Made by a program: the position numbers and the translations under genes. Below the pieces are notes generated by a model. It did not search any database, had not been told where the DNA came from, and was given only the letters and a program-made list of their open reading frames with translations. A stretch of DNA of 64,000 nucleotides from NCBI GenBank assembly GCA_019925105.1, contig JAHGAU010000010.1, forward strand, positions 1,568,471-1,632,470. Reading direction: 5' to 3'. This DNA is from Niebla homalea. Taxonomy: Eukaryota > Ascomycota > Lecanoromycetes > Lecanorales > Ramalinaceae. Position 1 is the first letter of the stretch. Each line of letters starts with the position of its first letter. This document shows positions 28,746 through 43,619 of the stretch, in pieces.

Positions 28746-31659
28746 AAAAATTAATAGAAATAACCGCGGGTATCGATTACGGTAATATATTTATAATTTA
28801 TAATTAAAGAAATTATTTCCTATTATAATAATAACGGATATAAATCGGAAATCGTAATTTTATTAAATAATTAAATATTAATTATAATACGGCCTTTACG
28901 TCCGTTTAAAATATCGTATTAAATAATAAAAATAAAATATAAAAATTCTATAAATTATATAGATTAATATAACTTACCCTTATTATATATTTTATTTAAA
29001 GCTTAATTTATAATTTTTTAATTTTTATATTTAATATTATATATTTTCTTAAGTTTAATAATTATATTAAATTAAAAATTAATAAATATATATTAATTTT
29101 CTAGAATATTAATTATAATACCGTTATCTTTAAAAATATTATTAAATTCTTTAACGATATTACTTAATTAAACTTATATATCTTTATTATATATATAAAT
29201 TTTAACGCCGTTAAATAAAACCTATTTTTTACGGTTATTAATTTATAATAACCGGTTTAAGTAGGTCTTTAAATAATTAAAAGTTATAAAAATTATTCCG
29301 AAGAATATAAGGATTAATATTATTATTATAGTAATTTTATAAATTTATAACTTAGATTTTTAAATCCTTTATTTATAAGTAATAAGTAATATTAATAAAC
29401 TTAAAATTATTATATAATAAAGTTATAAAAGTAAATTATATAAAATTCTAAGTTTTATTTTATATAATAAGTTAACTTTTTAATTAATATCGTTTTTAAT
29501 TTAAATAATTAATATTTTTAAGTTAATAATATACGTAAATATATTATTTTAGAATTTAAAATTATAAGATAATATTAATTACGGTTTAAAGATAAAATCC
29601 GGGACTTCAGTAATTCTTTTAAAGTCCCTTTTTTCTAATATATAATTAATACTTATATTATATTATAAGCTAAGACTTAAGTTTATTATTTTATATAAAT
29701 TATACGTTATAGCTACGTTACTTCCTTTATAAAAGTAATTACCTTAATATTTATATTTTTATAAGTATTAATAATATATTTTTAATTATTAAAATTAATT
29801 ATTATTTTATTAAAAGTTATAATATTAATAATAATCAGAATATTAATAAGTAAATTACGTATTAAATAAATTTCAACCGAGATTTTTCTTAAGATAAATA
29901 TTATATTCTTTTTTCTTAAGAAGAATAAATTAAGTATTATAAATTTATCGGTAATTAACTTAAAATTATTAACGTTTATAACCGGAATTAACTTAAATAA
30001 TTTCTGGATTTTAAAATTTAAATCTAGAATTTAAGAGAATATAATATTATAATTAATAATTATAATAAAATACCCGTTATTTATATAGAAGTCTATTACG
30101 GGTAAATTAAGGGTAAATTAAACTTTACTTATAATATATTAATATACCTTAAAGGTAAAACTTATAAAATACGTACTCCTTATTACGGTAAAGTTAATAA
30201 TTATAGGTAATATATTATTAATTTATTAAGCTTATATATATTAATTATTAACGGATTAAATCCGTTAATTCAACGGAAAAACCTTAAAAGTACTTAAGTT
30301 TATTCTTTTTAATTTTTAATAATTATATTTAAAATAAATAAAAAGTTTATTTTATAATAAGTACTTTAATACGTATTTAATATATTAATAACGTATAAGG
30401 AATAAATATATAAAATATACTTTTTTTATAGTAAAGTTATTATTATCTTAAGATCCTTTTAATTTTTCCTTATTAAATAACGTATTTTCCTTTTCTTTAT
30501 TTTTAAGTATAAAGGCTTAATTAATCCTTTATTCTATATAATACGTTCAGTATTTAAAATCGGACCCTTTTCTTAAGGGCCCTGATTTTCCTTAATTTAA
30601 TATTAATATTTTCTTTTATAACGTTAAAAATAATTATTATTATCCTTTTTCTTAAAAAGGTATATATCGTAAGTTTTATTTTATCTATATATTTAAGAAA
30701 ATAACGTTAATAATTAAAAAGAAAAACCGGTTTCTGAATTTTCTATGAAATTCCGGTTATTTTAAAATAACGTATCCGTTTTACGATTTTACGGATATAT
30801 TTATAAAGGTATATAATATTTTATAACGTAAACTTATTAATTATATTTAAATTTATTTATAAGCTTAAGGTAATTATTAATAATAATAATTATAATTGGT
30901 AATCGTAAATCCCGTTAAAATTTTAAGTTTAACCCGTTATAAATAAGCATAAGTTAATTTTAAATATTATTAAAATTTAACATACGTATAATCCGTAAAA
31001 TAATCTACGTATATTTATAAGGCTCCCGGTTTTAAAAAATATTATTTATAATATACTTTTTAATAATTAAAATATTTAAGCCGACTTATTAAGGTAATTT
31101 AAATTTAACGATAATTTAAGAAGTTTATTTAATTAAATTATTATTATATTTAATAAGTTGTTTCTCGGTATTTAATAACTTTATAGTATATTACTTTAAA
31201 GTGGTACCTTTTAAGTATAATTATAGGTTATTCCGTAGTAATTATATATTTATTATTTAAATAATATCCTTTAATCGATCGATAAAGATATATATATCCC
31301 GGAAAAAATTATATTTTCCGGAATACTTAATTATAAAAACTATATTGGAAAACTTATTTTTATAAAAAGGTTAAAAAATCCGATATTACCGGGATTAAAA
31401 TTTATTAATCGGTTTAACTATAAGTTTTTTATTAATTATATTACGTTATTAAGAAAAAGGAATAAATTATTATTAAGATTATTTTACTATTAACCTTATA
31501 TAATAATAAAAATTAATTCTTAAATTATACCCCGTAATTATATTATTTACTCTTTAATAAAACCTATTATTTTTAATTAATTAAGCGGATTAATAGATTA
31601 AGTAAAAATTACTTCTTTAATAAAGGTACCTCTTATTTAATATAATAAACCTGGGTTTA

Positions 31660-31865
31660 ATAAACTCGATTCTGATGTACCAAATTTATTGGGCTCGGAT
31701 TCCGGTTCAATACTTGGAGCCGGAGGGGAGCGTCGTAATACTAACGCTGATATAAAAGGTGAATCTGGTGGCTACTGCAATGGTGGCTGCTGTAAAGGTG
31801 GAAAACTGTCTGGCAGAAATGGTGGTCTTACGGTATTAAGTTTCTAAGGACTCTAACCGTATCGA
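31660..31865 (-). pseudogene. Element A gag-like Pro-rich remnant in a RIP-spared island
   Basis: About 200 bp with normal composition. Minus-strand reading gives VRPPFLPDSFPPLQQPPLQ followed by PPDSPFISALVLRRSPPAPS, a Pro/Ser-rich segment near the element's 5' end as read in minus orientation, consistent with the start of gag. No zinc knuckle seen. Confidence 0.55.
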
Positions 31866-32456
31866 CGTAATTTAAACCTGCCTGACTTCGTTAAGGTTAA
31901 TAACGATCTATATAGTAATTATAACGATAATAAAACGTCTTTAAAGTATAATAGATTACGCTAAAATATTAAAGGGTTTAAAATCTAGTTTTTAAGAATT
32001 AAATTAAGAAAAGTAATAAGTTTTATTACTTCAGAAGATTTTAATTAAAGTAATCTATTTATAGTAAATATAGTTCTTAAGTTACTTAATCGTTAATTAT
32101 TCTTAATTATTTAAATAACTTTTTTTAAAGTTAAATATAAAATCGCCGTAACTATTAAGTTACCGGATTTCAGTAGGGCGTTTAATTAATATATTAAAGT
32201 AATAATATTAAGATCCGGTAATACTTAAGAAGCCTATAATATATATATTTTCTTTATAATACCGTTTTTAATTTTTCTTTAAAGGTATTTAAAAGCGAAT
32301 TGAAAACGGTATTTTAAAGGATACAAAATTAATACCTTTAATACCGCTATAAAGGAAGTATCCGCTATAATTAATAAACTAATACTTTAATTCATATTAG
32401 CGGATCTTACGATATACGTTAATATAATGTTAATATAAGTAATTATTGCTACTATT

Positions 32457-32600
32457 TGTTAATATATGGACCAAAAAGTGTAATAATATATAAATAATGA
32501 TTCTACCTGAAGGATGGGAGCATCATAAGGATGCCTGTCCTCTACGTACAAAGGGTGTCCTACACCTATCAATGCTCCCATGTACATGCTGCATATAACA
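32457..32600 (-). repeat. Element A, LTR (right copy)
   Basis: 144 bp, same length as the left copy. Here the left (inner) part is mutated (TGTTAATATATGG) and the right (outer) part keeps CA/TG (GTACATGCTGCATATAACA). Followed by the duplication ATTAT. Confidence 0.92.
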
Positions 32601-35600
32601 ATTATTAAAAAATAAATAAATTAAAAAGGGTACTTAAAGAAATATTTTATTAATAATTTCAGAGTTTCCTTAATATTTCCCTTATTAATTAACCTTTCTT
32701 TATTATTATAATACCTATTTTAGCTTTAATCGCTATAAGCTTAATTAATTTAATTAATATTAATAATTACGTTGTTAATAGTATTTTTAAAAAGGTTTTT
32801 AAGTAAATTAAAATTCATAATTTAATATAAAAATAGTTAAATAACGTTATAGAAATCTTTAATATTACTTCGGAAAGATAGGAAATCCATAAAGCTATTA
32901 TTATTAAAGCTTAAACGATTATATTATAAAATTAATTATAAAAGGTTAAATTCGTTAATAAGAAAAATACTATATAAGAATTATAATCGCCTATTATTAA
33001 GAGTATTATTAATATTTTCCGGTTTAAATAACCTTTTATAATTAATTTTATAATATAATCGTTTAAGCTTTAATATAAAAACGAAAAAAAGGCGGTAATT
33101 TAAATAATTTAATTAAAGTAAACCGTTAACATTATAAATTAGACCTTTAAAATTATATCGGAAGGTACTTTAATATCGATAATCTTAATATTTAAAAAAA
33201 TAGATTTACCGTAAGTGAAGCAATTAATTACTTAAGTTACGTTAAAAAGGCTACGGGAGATTAAGACCGGGAGAAACTCCGAACGACGGATTATTATTAA
33301 GGATTAATGTATTCTTAATAATATAGATTTAATAATAATTACTTAATTAAAGGATTTTTTTCTATTAAATACTTAAGAAATACTCGATTATAAATTAACG
33401 GACCGCATTCTAAAGGTCGATAATTATTTATAAATTAATAAAGATAATATACCGTAAAGTACCGAATAATTATAGGATAATTAGGATAAGTTAAAGTTAA
33501 CCGATTCTTTAAATAATACGGAGTAAAAAGAAAATATCCAAGATATAAAGGAAAATATTTAAAATACGGAAACGGAAAAAAGTATTATTATTCCCGGAAA
33601 ACCTCGGAAATAAATATATTATTATAATATTAACCGTTTTATAATTAATCGGTTAAATTACGCGGATCCCTTTAACGTAAATATAAATAGATATAATATT
33701 ATTTTTAATACCTTAAGGGTATATATTAAAGTAAAACGGCGGAAGTTAAAAAATAAGTTAATTAATTATTATTAATATCTTTTTAAAATTATTAATTTCC
33801 TTAATTTATAAATAAAGAATATAAAATATTAAGAACTATATTATTAACTTTTAATATATTAATAGTATTACGCTTATTTTAAAGAGTTTTAAACGTAAAA
33901 TAAATTCTCTATATAGTTTTAATTTAATACTTAATTAAAAATTAAAATTAATAGTTTAAATATTTACGTAATCCCCTTATTAAATAATTATTATTATATA
34001 ATATCTCCGATAATATAATTAAGAATATCGTAAATATAATTATTAATCTTAAATTTTATATTCTTTAAGAAAAAGATAATAATTTAATTATTAACGATTT
34101 CTTTAATTAATTATAAAAAAACGATATTATTAATCTCCTATTAAAAGAATTTAATATATATAATTATTATTAAAAAGAACGTAATAGTATTAATAATAAA
34201 GGTTAATTATAAACGATAATTTATTCTTTTACTTAATAGATTATTTAGTAAAATATTATATATTAAGTATTATATACCTATTTTCGTTTAAACCGTAACT
34301 TAAAACTTATAATATATCCTTATTATATAAAGTATATCCGCCCTTAAAATACGATTTTATTCCGATATATTAATATAAATATTCCTTTATATTTAAAGAA
34401 TAATTATAAAAATAATATTATTTAAGGCTCCATTTTATTTAATAATAAAACGGATTATAATTATATAGAGATTATACCCGGGTTCTATCGGTTTATCGTA
34501 ATTTAATAAATTAATATTAAGAATAAAAAGAAAATCGTTTTTACGTTAAACGATTACGTTTATAATATTAAGGATATATAAATAAAGGGGGATATAAAGG
34601 TATTTAACGATTTTATATTAATACCGGTTATTAAGGGAAATATATAAATTAATAAACTTAAAATTATATACGGTTTAATAAAGAACCGCGATGATAATTT
34701 AAGGAGAACGATTTTACCCTAATTCGTCGGAATTTAAAAGGACGGCGAAATATTAAATAACATAAAGTTTAAAAGATAAAGTTATTTAAGTAATTATTAT
34801 TTAATATAAACGGTACTGGACTTTATACCTTTAAGTTTTATTAATAAATACGGTCGGTTCCTATATAAGTTCCTGGTATCAATATAACTTATTCTTAAAA
34901 GCTTTATTTTTAATATCCTTTTTTATAAAGTCTTATAAGATAATTTTTTTATTTAAATTAAAATAAATAAATTCCTTTAAGTTAATTTAATAATTATAAA
35001 ATAAATAATTATTAATTATTACCGGAATATAATTTATACGGTCCGGTCGGTTTATCCGTATATAATAACTATAGAAAAAACCTTCTTTATTATTAAAAGC
35101 TTTTATAATATATAAAACGGGTATAAAAATAAATAATAAGCAATATTAATCGGTTTTCTTTCTTTAATAATAATTTAAAGTTTATTTATACTTTATTATA
35201 AATAACGTTCCTTTTATTTTATAATAAAAAATATTATTATACTCCTTAAGTAAAATAACCGTAATATTTTAGTTCTATATATTAATAATAATTAAGAAAT
35301 AAAATTTAACCTATTTTATCCTTTATTCTTAATATTATAAAACGTAAATTAAAGTTATTTTTAAGGTTAAGTTAGGTTTTATAATATATATTTTATAAAA
35401 ATTTAAGGATTATAATCTTTAAGGGGGGACGTAATTTAAAGTAAAATCTTTATATAACTTATATATCGCCGGCCGCGCTTTTTATACCGTAGTAATAGGA
35501 TTAATAAAATAGGTTTTAACGATAAAAAAGAACTTTTATAGTAAAATAATTATATTAAATTCCGTTAAATAATATATTAAGGTTACGACCGGCTTATATT

Positions 35601-36594
35601 CTTAATAAAACTTAAATTTATCCGTATATAATTGCTCTTAATTTAATTAGAAATATACTTATAAATAAAACTAAGTAATTAATTTCTTTTCCGCCGTAAT
35701 AATTAAGCCTAAAAACCTACGGAAATTCTTATAAGCTTTTAATATAATATCCCTTTAATTTCTTACTTAAAATTCATTATTATAATTAATTATACTCGAA
35801 AACTTATTATTAATATTTAGGATTTAAAATTTAATTACTTTAAATTTAATAAATATTAACGTTAACCGGTAAGCGTATTCTTTTTTATTATAATAACCGT
35901 TAACTCCGGTTATAATAAGATTATAAATAATATAAATTATATTATAACTTTTGCCCTTAAAGATTTTAAATATTTAATAGAATAATTAATCGATATACCT
36001 TTTTTAACCTTAAAGGATATAATATCGTTATTAAGTAAACTAGATATTATAATAATTTATATTTATAATATTTAATTAATAAAACGGCTTATCCGGCTTA
36101 AATTTAATAAGCTTTTTATACTTATTATAATTATCGTTAACTTTAAGGATAAGATTTTTAATATAATTAATATTTCCTAATATAATCTCGTAATAATAGG
36201 AAAGTAAAAGCTTTTAATAATAAATTTAATAGAAAAAAACGTAATATTAATATAAAAATTCTATAGTTTCTTAATTAATCGCTTTATTAACTTAAAGAAT
36301 TATAAATACGTAAGGCTTAATCTTAAGAATACCGGTCCCGGAGTCGGCGATAATATAACTATAATTAAAATAATAGTTATAAATTAGATTTTAAACTTTA
36401 TTAAGATATTTACTTATACCGGTTATATTAATTAATAAAGGATATAATAACGATAATAGGCCGGTAAACGGTTTAATAATTAAAAGAATTAAAAATAAAA
36501 TAGCTAAAAAGTTTATTAAATAATTAAAGCATTTATACAATATTTAAGGTAACGGGTATAAGCGGAAATAAATTATTATTCTATTATAATATAA

Positions 36595-36620
36595 TTACGC
36601 CGCGCGATTTTAATATTTAA
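36595..36620. repeat. Second copy of the GC-core motif
   Basis: TTACGCCGCGCGATTTTAAT then ATTTAA. Matches 25,618-25,643 at 24 of 26 positions, same orientation. Confidence 0.55.
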
Positions 36621-39600
36621 ATTATATATTTTATTAAGATTATTAATTAGAAGGTTTAACGTTAAAGGTTATACGTTTTTCTTAAATAAGTTTAACCCTA
36701 TTTTACGTATTATTACCTTACTTTTATTTCGAGATTTTTAATCTTTTATTATACCTTTTATTTTCCTATAATAGGCCTTAATCCATAATAACGGATAAAG
36801 GATAACCGTCTTCGCCTTTATTGGATCTGTTTTTAAGCCTATTTATTAAGCCCTTTTTACCGTAATTTATTAATTACCGCCTTAATAACCTTTCTATTAA
36901 GGGATTATTATTATTATTTTCCGGCTTACGGTTTAATTAAGTTTATTCTTCCTTATCTTTTAAATCGGCTTTTTTTAACGGCGATTCTTTATTATTAATA
37001 CTTTTATTATTAAGAGAATATTCCTTTTCCTTTATTAATTTAATTTTATTAAATTATTAATTAAAATTATTTAAGAAATCACAGAAACGGTAACGTAAAT
37101 ACCGTATTTATAAAAAAAAACTTAAAGAAATACTAAATTATATTTAAGAGTTAAAATAAAGTATAAAAGATTTCTTAATTATACTTATAAAGGATAAACG
37201 CCTTTATTTTATACGTAAAGTTTAACGTTAATTCCTTAATTATACTTTTACCGATTTAATAAGTAATAATCGGTTCTTAAAAATAATTAAATATAAAAAA
37301 GTAATAAACGTATTTAAGAGAAAAAGCTTAATATAATTAAAATTTAAATTATTAAAAGAGATCCGTATTATTACTTAATATTTATCTTTTAAAATATAAT
37401 ATACGTTGGACGATAATAATAAATTTAATTTATTAACTTTTATTTAATAAGCGATATTTATTATTTAATTATTAATATTTAAATACTTTAATTTATTTTA
37501 AAGTATTTATTATACCGGAAATCTTTAAAAGGACGTTAAGTAATATATTTATTTTATTGGGTTATAATAAACGATATTATTTACCATCCTTTATTATATA
37601 TTTTAACCGAGGTTATTAAATAACTTTTAAACTATATTCGGATTATATCTTTATTAAAAAGGAACTCAATATTATATTCTTAATATATTATAATACTTTA
37701 AGCTTTTTATTTCTTATATAATAATTTAAAGGAGAATAAAGGATCTTATTTTATACGGTATTAAGAATATTTAAGTACTTAATTATAATTTAAAAATTAT
37801 TATAATATATAATAACTTTAAATTTATTAAAGGATAACGTAATAAGTAAATCGGAGATAACTGAAACTTTAAATCTATTATAATAACCTTAACGTTTAAG
37901 GGTAAAGGCTTTAAGGATTATTTCTTAATTTAAGATATATAATGACTTTAAGTAATTTTACTTTCGCCGCTTAATATTGCCCGTAAAATCGGATATAATA
38001 ATAAGATTAAAAAATAAATATTAATTATTTATAACCTTATTATTCCGGATATTAATTAATTTTTAGATCCGCCTTTATTACCTTAAGTCCTTTATTAAAT
38101 ACCTTTATAATAAAGCGAATAATATTAAAGACTTTCTTTAATCCTATATTATACCGACCTTTAATAAATAAAAACCGTTTAAAATATCGTATTTCTTAAT
38201 TAAATTAATTATAAAAAATAAAAGTATAACTTTAAATAATATCGATATCCTTAATAATATTTATAATATATAATTCAGTATAAATAAAGGGAATATATTC
38301 TTTAATTAAGGCCTTTACCTTGTTTTTAATAATCTTAAAATATAAAAGAGAATTTAAGTAATTAAATTATTACGATATAATATTTTAAAGGAACTATATA
38401 AGCGATTTAATTAATTAATAACGGGTATTAAATTATAATACCTTATTTATAATTATATTTAATTAATCTATAGGATTTATTTCGGCGGAAATACTTAAAC
38501 GGATCCTTTAACCCTTTAATATATTACGAACGCGTAAGGTAAAACCAGGGTAACGTAATTTAATAATTATAAAACGCTTGAAAATTTAATTATATATAGT
38601 TATTAATCGAGAATTATAAATCTTTAAATTCGATTTCTTTATTAAGAATAAAATATAATTATTTAACGATTAAAAAATATTTTACTTTAACTTAAATCGC
38701 AATATTAAACCTTATAAGAATCCGTCCTTAAATAGATTTCTCGTTAAATATAATTTTAATTATTAAGAATTAAGGAAGATTTATAATAACTTATTTATAA
38801 TTAAGAATTCTAGAATTATTAATATTTTTATATATTAACAGAGTTATTCTTAACGGTATACTTTATTATTAAATATAATAATATTAATTTTTTCCGATTC
38901 TTTTTACGCCGGATAACTATTATATTTTAAATATAAGTAAACGGCGCATTAAATTATATTTAAGCTTTCCTTTATATATTATATATTACCGATTCTTTTA
39001 TAACGGTAAAAAAACTTTAAAACGTAATATTACTTAATAATATAATTAACTTATATAAAAAGGAAGATATAAGCTTAATAATAGATTACCTTTTTAAGCT
39101 TTTAAATAATTCTTTAAAAGCCTTTTAATATAAACGGTTATATTATTTTAAATATAATAATATTCTTTTATAGAATTAAATACTTAATAACCCTTATTTT
39201 AATAAAGTTAAAATTATAATTAAGTCCTTTTTTAAACGTTTAAATTCCGACCGTTATCCTTTAAAATCCGCCGTTAATAATATTTAAATTTAAGTTATTT
39301 ATTTTATATTATGATCCTTAATTTAATTTAAAATAAACCGGTACTTACTTTATTTAATTACTTATTTTTATTTAAACGGCTTAAAGAAATTAAATAATAA
39401 TTATTTTAAATATAATAAATAATATTAAATTAATAAGATTAACGATATTAATAAAATCCTTATTAGTATTTTAAATATCTTTAATACTTTTATTCTTATT
39501 AATATAACGGATAATCTCGTAAACCCGGTAAGCTTAACGATCCCGGCAAATATTTTATATAATAAATAACCTATTAAACCCTTTTAAATATTATACGGAC

Positions 39601-39623
39601 GTCCGGTAACTATATATTAAACC

Positions 39624-39648
39624 TATACGGCGCGGTTTTATTATTTAA
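39624..39648. repeat. Partial third copy of the GC-core motif
   Basis: TATACGGCGCGGTTTTATTA then TTTAA; shares GGCGCGGTTTTA with the copy at 25,618. Confidence 0.4.
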
Positions 39649-39796
39649 CCCTTAATTCTTTTAATAATATACCCCTATATATTTATCTATTTAAATTACG
39701 CTTATTAATTTAATAGGTTTATTAATCGCTAACGTTCTTTTTTAAATTAACTTTTAAGTAACTTACGTAAAATAATAATAAAAATATTTAAATTAA

Positions 39797-39944
39797 TGAT
39801 AAGGATCTGGAGTTGCACTTGTCCTGTTCTTATAGGACAATAGTATATACGTAAAGGATAGACTTTAGATAGATAGCTTATTTATCCTAAAGGATAAAGA
39901 TTATATATACTATATACTTATAATAAAGTGTATAGTTTTTATTA
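39797..39944 (+). repeat. Element B, LTR (left copy)
   Basis: 148 bp. The outer (left) part keeps CA/TG (TGATAAGG, GTTGCACTTGTCCTG); the inner part is mutated (TTATTTATCCTAAAGG where the other copy has CTGTTTGTCCTGGAGG). Confidence 0.92.
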
Positions 39945-41059
39945 ATAATAGTAATAGCTTTTTTATTTTAACGAACATTAATATATTTATCCAGGATAAG
40001 AAATTTAGTGCCTCCATTAATATTAAATATTAATCTATTTATTTATCCGCTTATTAAGCGCCCTCACACAGATAATAATTTCGTAAACGAACCCTTCATT
40101 AAGATATTATTTAGAGCATCGGATAAGAAAAGGATATATATAGTTCATAAAGATAGCCTTTATACGTTATAATTTAATTACGCTTATTATTATAAATATT
40201 CCGATCTATTTATTTAAGGATAGTAAAATATCTTATTTAAGTAATTACGCTAACTTAATAAACGGGTAATATCTTTGCTAAAATAATAATTACGGTTTAA
40301 ATAATAATTACGTTAATTTAATAAATGGGATAACGTATTTATTTAAACGTTATTAGAATACGTAGTTAAGGAAGTTATTACTTATTATTTATAATTTATA
40401 TTATCGGCGTTTATCTTATTCTTTTTATTCCTTATATTTATTTTATATAATAAATAAAACGTTTAATCTAACGGATATTAATTAAAATACTATTTATATA
40501 ATATATTAGTTAAATGAATTTATTAGAATATAATATAAATATATAGATAAACTTATAAACACGGAAACTTATCGTATAATATTTATTATTATATTAAATT
40601 ATCCTATTCTTTATAGATTAATATGAGTTATATTATTTATAATTAAATCGATACGGAATTCCTAGGATATATTTATCCTTAACCAATTATTAAAGTGGTT
40701 AATTAATAAACCATTTCTTCATATTATAATAATTATTTTTTAGTGAAAAATAGCGTTTTTTTACGCTTTTATAAGTACGTCCGTTACCTTAAATAAAGGG
40801 ACATTTACTTCTATAGTATTAACCGCGTTAAACTTATAAATATTAATATTAGAAACGATCTTTTATAATTTAATCGGATTAACCTTAAATATAATACTTA
40901 TTAATATTAACGACCCGGACGTCCAAGCTATTATATAAATAATTATCGTGGTTTATATAATAATTAATCCACCTATATATAAACCTCCCGGTAAATATAA
41001 ACCCGCTGGCGAAAATACTCCGTCCGCTAAGGCCGGGATACCTCACTAGAGCGTAAATA

Positions 41060-41730
41060 AAGTAAGGTTCTTCTTTTTAAATTATGAGGATAAACCGATT
41101 ATAACAAACGGAACGTCCGTTATAAAATATACTAATAAAAATACCTTTTTTAGGGATATATACTTATTTTTGGAGTATATAAATAATTATATGCGGCTTA
41201 AGGGCGCAAAACTTATCCGAAATAATTTATGGATATACTTTAAAGGGGCTACTTTAACCTAATAAATATCCGAAATTTTATTTAAGACCAAATAATTAAT
41301 TAAATTTAATATTAATTTTAACGAATAATCTATTATATTAATTAAGCATTTTAAATAATTAATAAATATAATATTAAATACCATCCTCCGTAAGAGATAT
41401 ATTTTTAAAAACGTAATTAATAAGCGTAAATTTTGGGAGTACGTAAATAAGATTTTACGCTTATTTAAGGACGTTAAATTGTTTAACGTAAAAAATCAAT
41501 TAAATATTATTTATAATAATATTAACCTAAAACTTCATTTATTACGTCTTAACCGGCTAAAAGAATCACTAAAGGATTTTATATTTGAGCTTAATAAAAT
41601 TAAGTACGATTAATGGACATATACGTCCCGGAATACGCATTATAAATAATTATAAATTCTAAATCGTATCCTAAAAATAAAGCATATATATACGGAATAA
41701 TATTTATACTCTTAATTAAATAATTAATAT
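41060..41730 (+). pseudogene. Element B gag remnant
   Basis: Nearly continuous plus-strand reading: NTFFRDIYLFLEYINNYMRL then KGAKLIRNNLWIYFKGATLT, and later LLRLNRLKESLKDFIFELNK then IKYD. Composition and the position before protease fit a retrotransposon capsid. Interrupted by RIP-type stops. No zinc knuckle identified. Confidence 0.65.
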
Positions 41731-42479
41731 ATTTTACGTTAAAATTATTAATAATAAGGCTCTTAACCACGATTATCCAATTTCCAGGGATAACTTAAGT
41801 ACTTTTCATTATACCGTAAATATTAGAACAACGTTTACCCAAATCGCCCTTACCAGAATAATTAATACCAAGGACAGGGATACTAAGGTTAAGCCTTAAG
41901 CGTAAACGCGTATTTATAATAATAAATCATTACCCCACCTACTTTACGCTTATTAATATCTAATTAATTAAATACGTTAAATTCGCCCTTCCGTTTAAAC
42001 GTTAATATAAATAATAACTATAATAATAAACGCTTTAATAGGAATTGTTTTATACGTCCGTAAGTTTATTATAATAACTTTTAAGACGAGAATAAATTAA
42101 AAAATATTATCAATAATAAATATAATTAAAGCCGTAAAATATAATATACCGATAAGGATAAAGAGATATTTATTTTAAAATAAGGATAGTAATATAATGA
42201 ATAAAAGCATAATATATCTTAAAAGTAAAGTATATCCAATAAAGAAACGGAATACTATTTTTTATCCTTAATTATTTCCGTTTTTTATTTTAAATATAGA
42301 ATATATTTCAATAATAAAAATAAATTCTTCGGATATTTTAAGTAAATATAAGAGAAAAAAAATATAAAATATTAATCCAAAAATTAATTAAAGCGGACGG
42401 AATTATAAAAAAATATCTTATTAAAGTAAACGGATTATTTATATAATATTATTAAAGTAAATATTATGTTATCCGCCTG

Positions 42480-42700
42480 TAAAATTATTACGTTAATAGT
42501 AAAATTTATTTCATTTATCCCAGGCTATACGTTTCAAGGGTATACGTATATAACCTTTATAATAAATATTATTATAGCGTCCTTTAAGGTTTATGCAGAC
42601 TCCGGTTATTTTATATTAATTATCAATTAAAAAATATTATTAAACGCTTTCCTTATAATTTAAATTAAATAGATACTTATATTAATATCCGTCCGTAAAA
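42480..42700 (+). pseudogene. Element B aspartic protease remnant
   Basis: Reads VYADSGYFILINYQ, with ADSG at the position of the retropepsin D-S/T-G triad, between gag and RT. Single-motif evidence. Confidence 0.55.
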
Positions 42701-43619
42701 TCGGAAATACTATATATTAAACGTCCGAATTCACGGATATAATAATTGGTTTAAACGGATAGGTTAATAACCGAGCAATTACAGCGGAAGTTACGGTTAA
42801 AGTTTATATTATTAATAACCTAAAAGTAAATTTATTAATAAAGAACGATATTATAATATTAAATAATATTATCCTTTACCTAAGTAAAAAGCATATGGTT
42901 ATTGGTACGTATCAAGGTATTATCGTAAATATCGTTACAGAAGTAAAAGGATATTCGCTTATTTAATGTACCGTACGTTTAAAAAAGGCGGTTATTATTT
43001 TATTATATTTAATTATGAACGTATTTATTTACTTTTAAGGATATCAGGCTTTACTTTTTAACCGAGATTTCCTCTTAAAACCTAAACGTATATTTAATCT
43101 TAATAAAGTAGGTAGCGTATATATATATATTACCGATATAAATATATTATTTATTTAGGTATAGAACGTAATATTATTCTTTATCCGTATTAACTTAAAA
43201 ATAAAACTTAGAAAACTTATTAAATATAATAAATAAAGGTATTATATAGTATCCCCGGATAAGGTTTTATTTACTACTAGAAACGTTGTCTATTCTTAAT
43301 GGAAGGATAAACTTATTAAAGCAATTATTATTACTGGATATTTGTTATTTAAGTATATAAAGCCGGTAATGTTATTAAAAGGAATATAATCTTTATCCTT
43401 AGATATTTTAGACGTACTTATAATAATACCGGATAAACCATTTATTATATAGCTTCATTTTATATCTGAAGATAAGGAATATATAATATAAAACGGGATT
43501 ACCGTTTATAATGAAATATTTATTACGTTTAAACTTACCGCTATAATAAATAAATTTCTTAAGCTCTAAATAAATTAAAAAGTAATAAATATCTTTAAAA
43601 ACGAATAAATACCTATTTT

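Larger units (their letters stand above)
25711..32600 (-). mobile_element. LTR retrotransposon A (Ty3/gypsy), RIP-degraded, complete ends
   Basis: 6,890 bp bounded by two 144-bp LTRs that begin TGTT and end in AACA (left copy mutated to AATA). The 5-bp target duplication ATTAT is present on both sides (25,706-25,710 and 32,601-32,605). Coding remnants read on the minus strand in Ty3/gypsy order from right to left: Pro-rich gag-like patch (about 31,670-31,860), reverse transcriptase (about 28,610), integrase GPY/F module (about 26,400-26,600). Many stops, so not mobile. Inserted in older degenerate sequence. Confidence 0.9.
32601..39796. other. Older degenerate repeat sequence between elements A and B
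   Basis: About 7.2 kb of RIP-type sequence. Long readings interrupted mainly by TAA/TAG (from CAA/CAG or TGG) exist, for example + frame about 38,400-39,440, but no family motif is recognisable. A GGGGGGAC run at 35,423-35,430 resembles a plus-strand polypurine tract next to an LTR. A repeat motif shared with 25,618 occurs at 36,595-36,620. Probably one or more older transposons into which A and B inserted. Confidence 0.5.
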
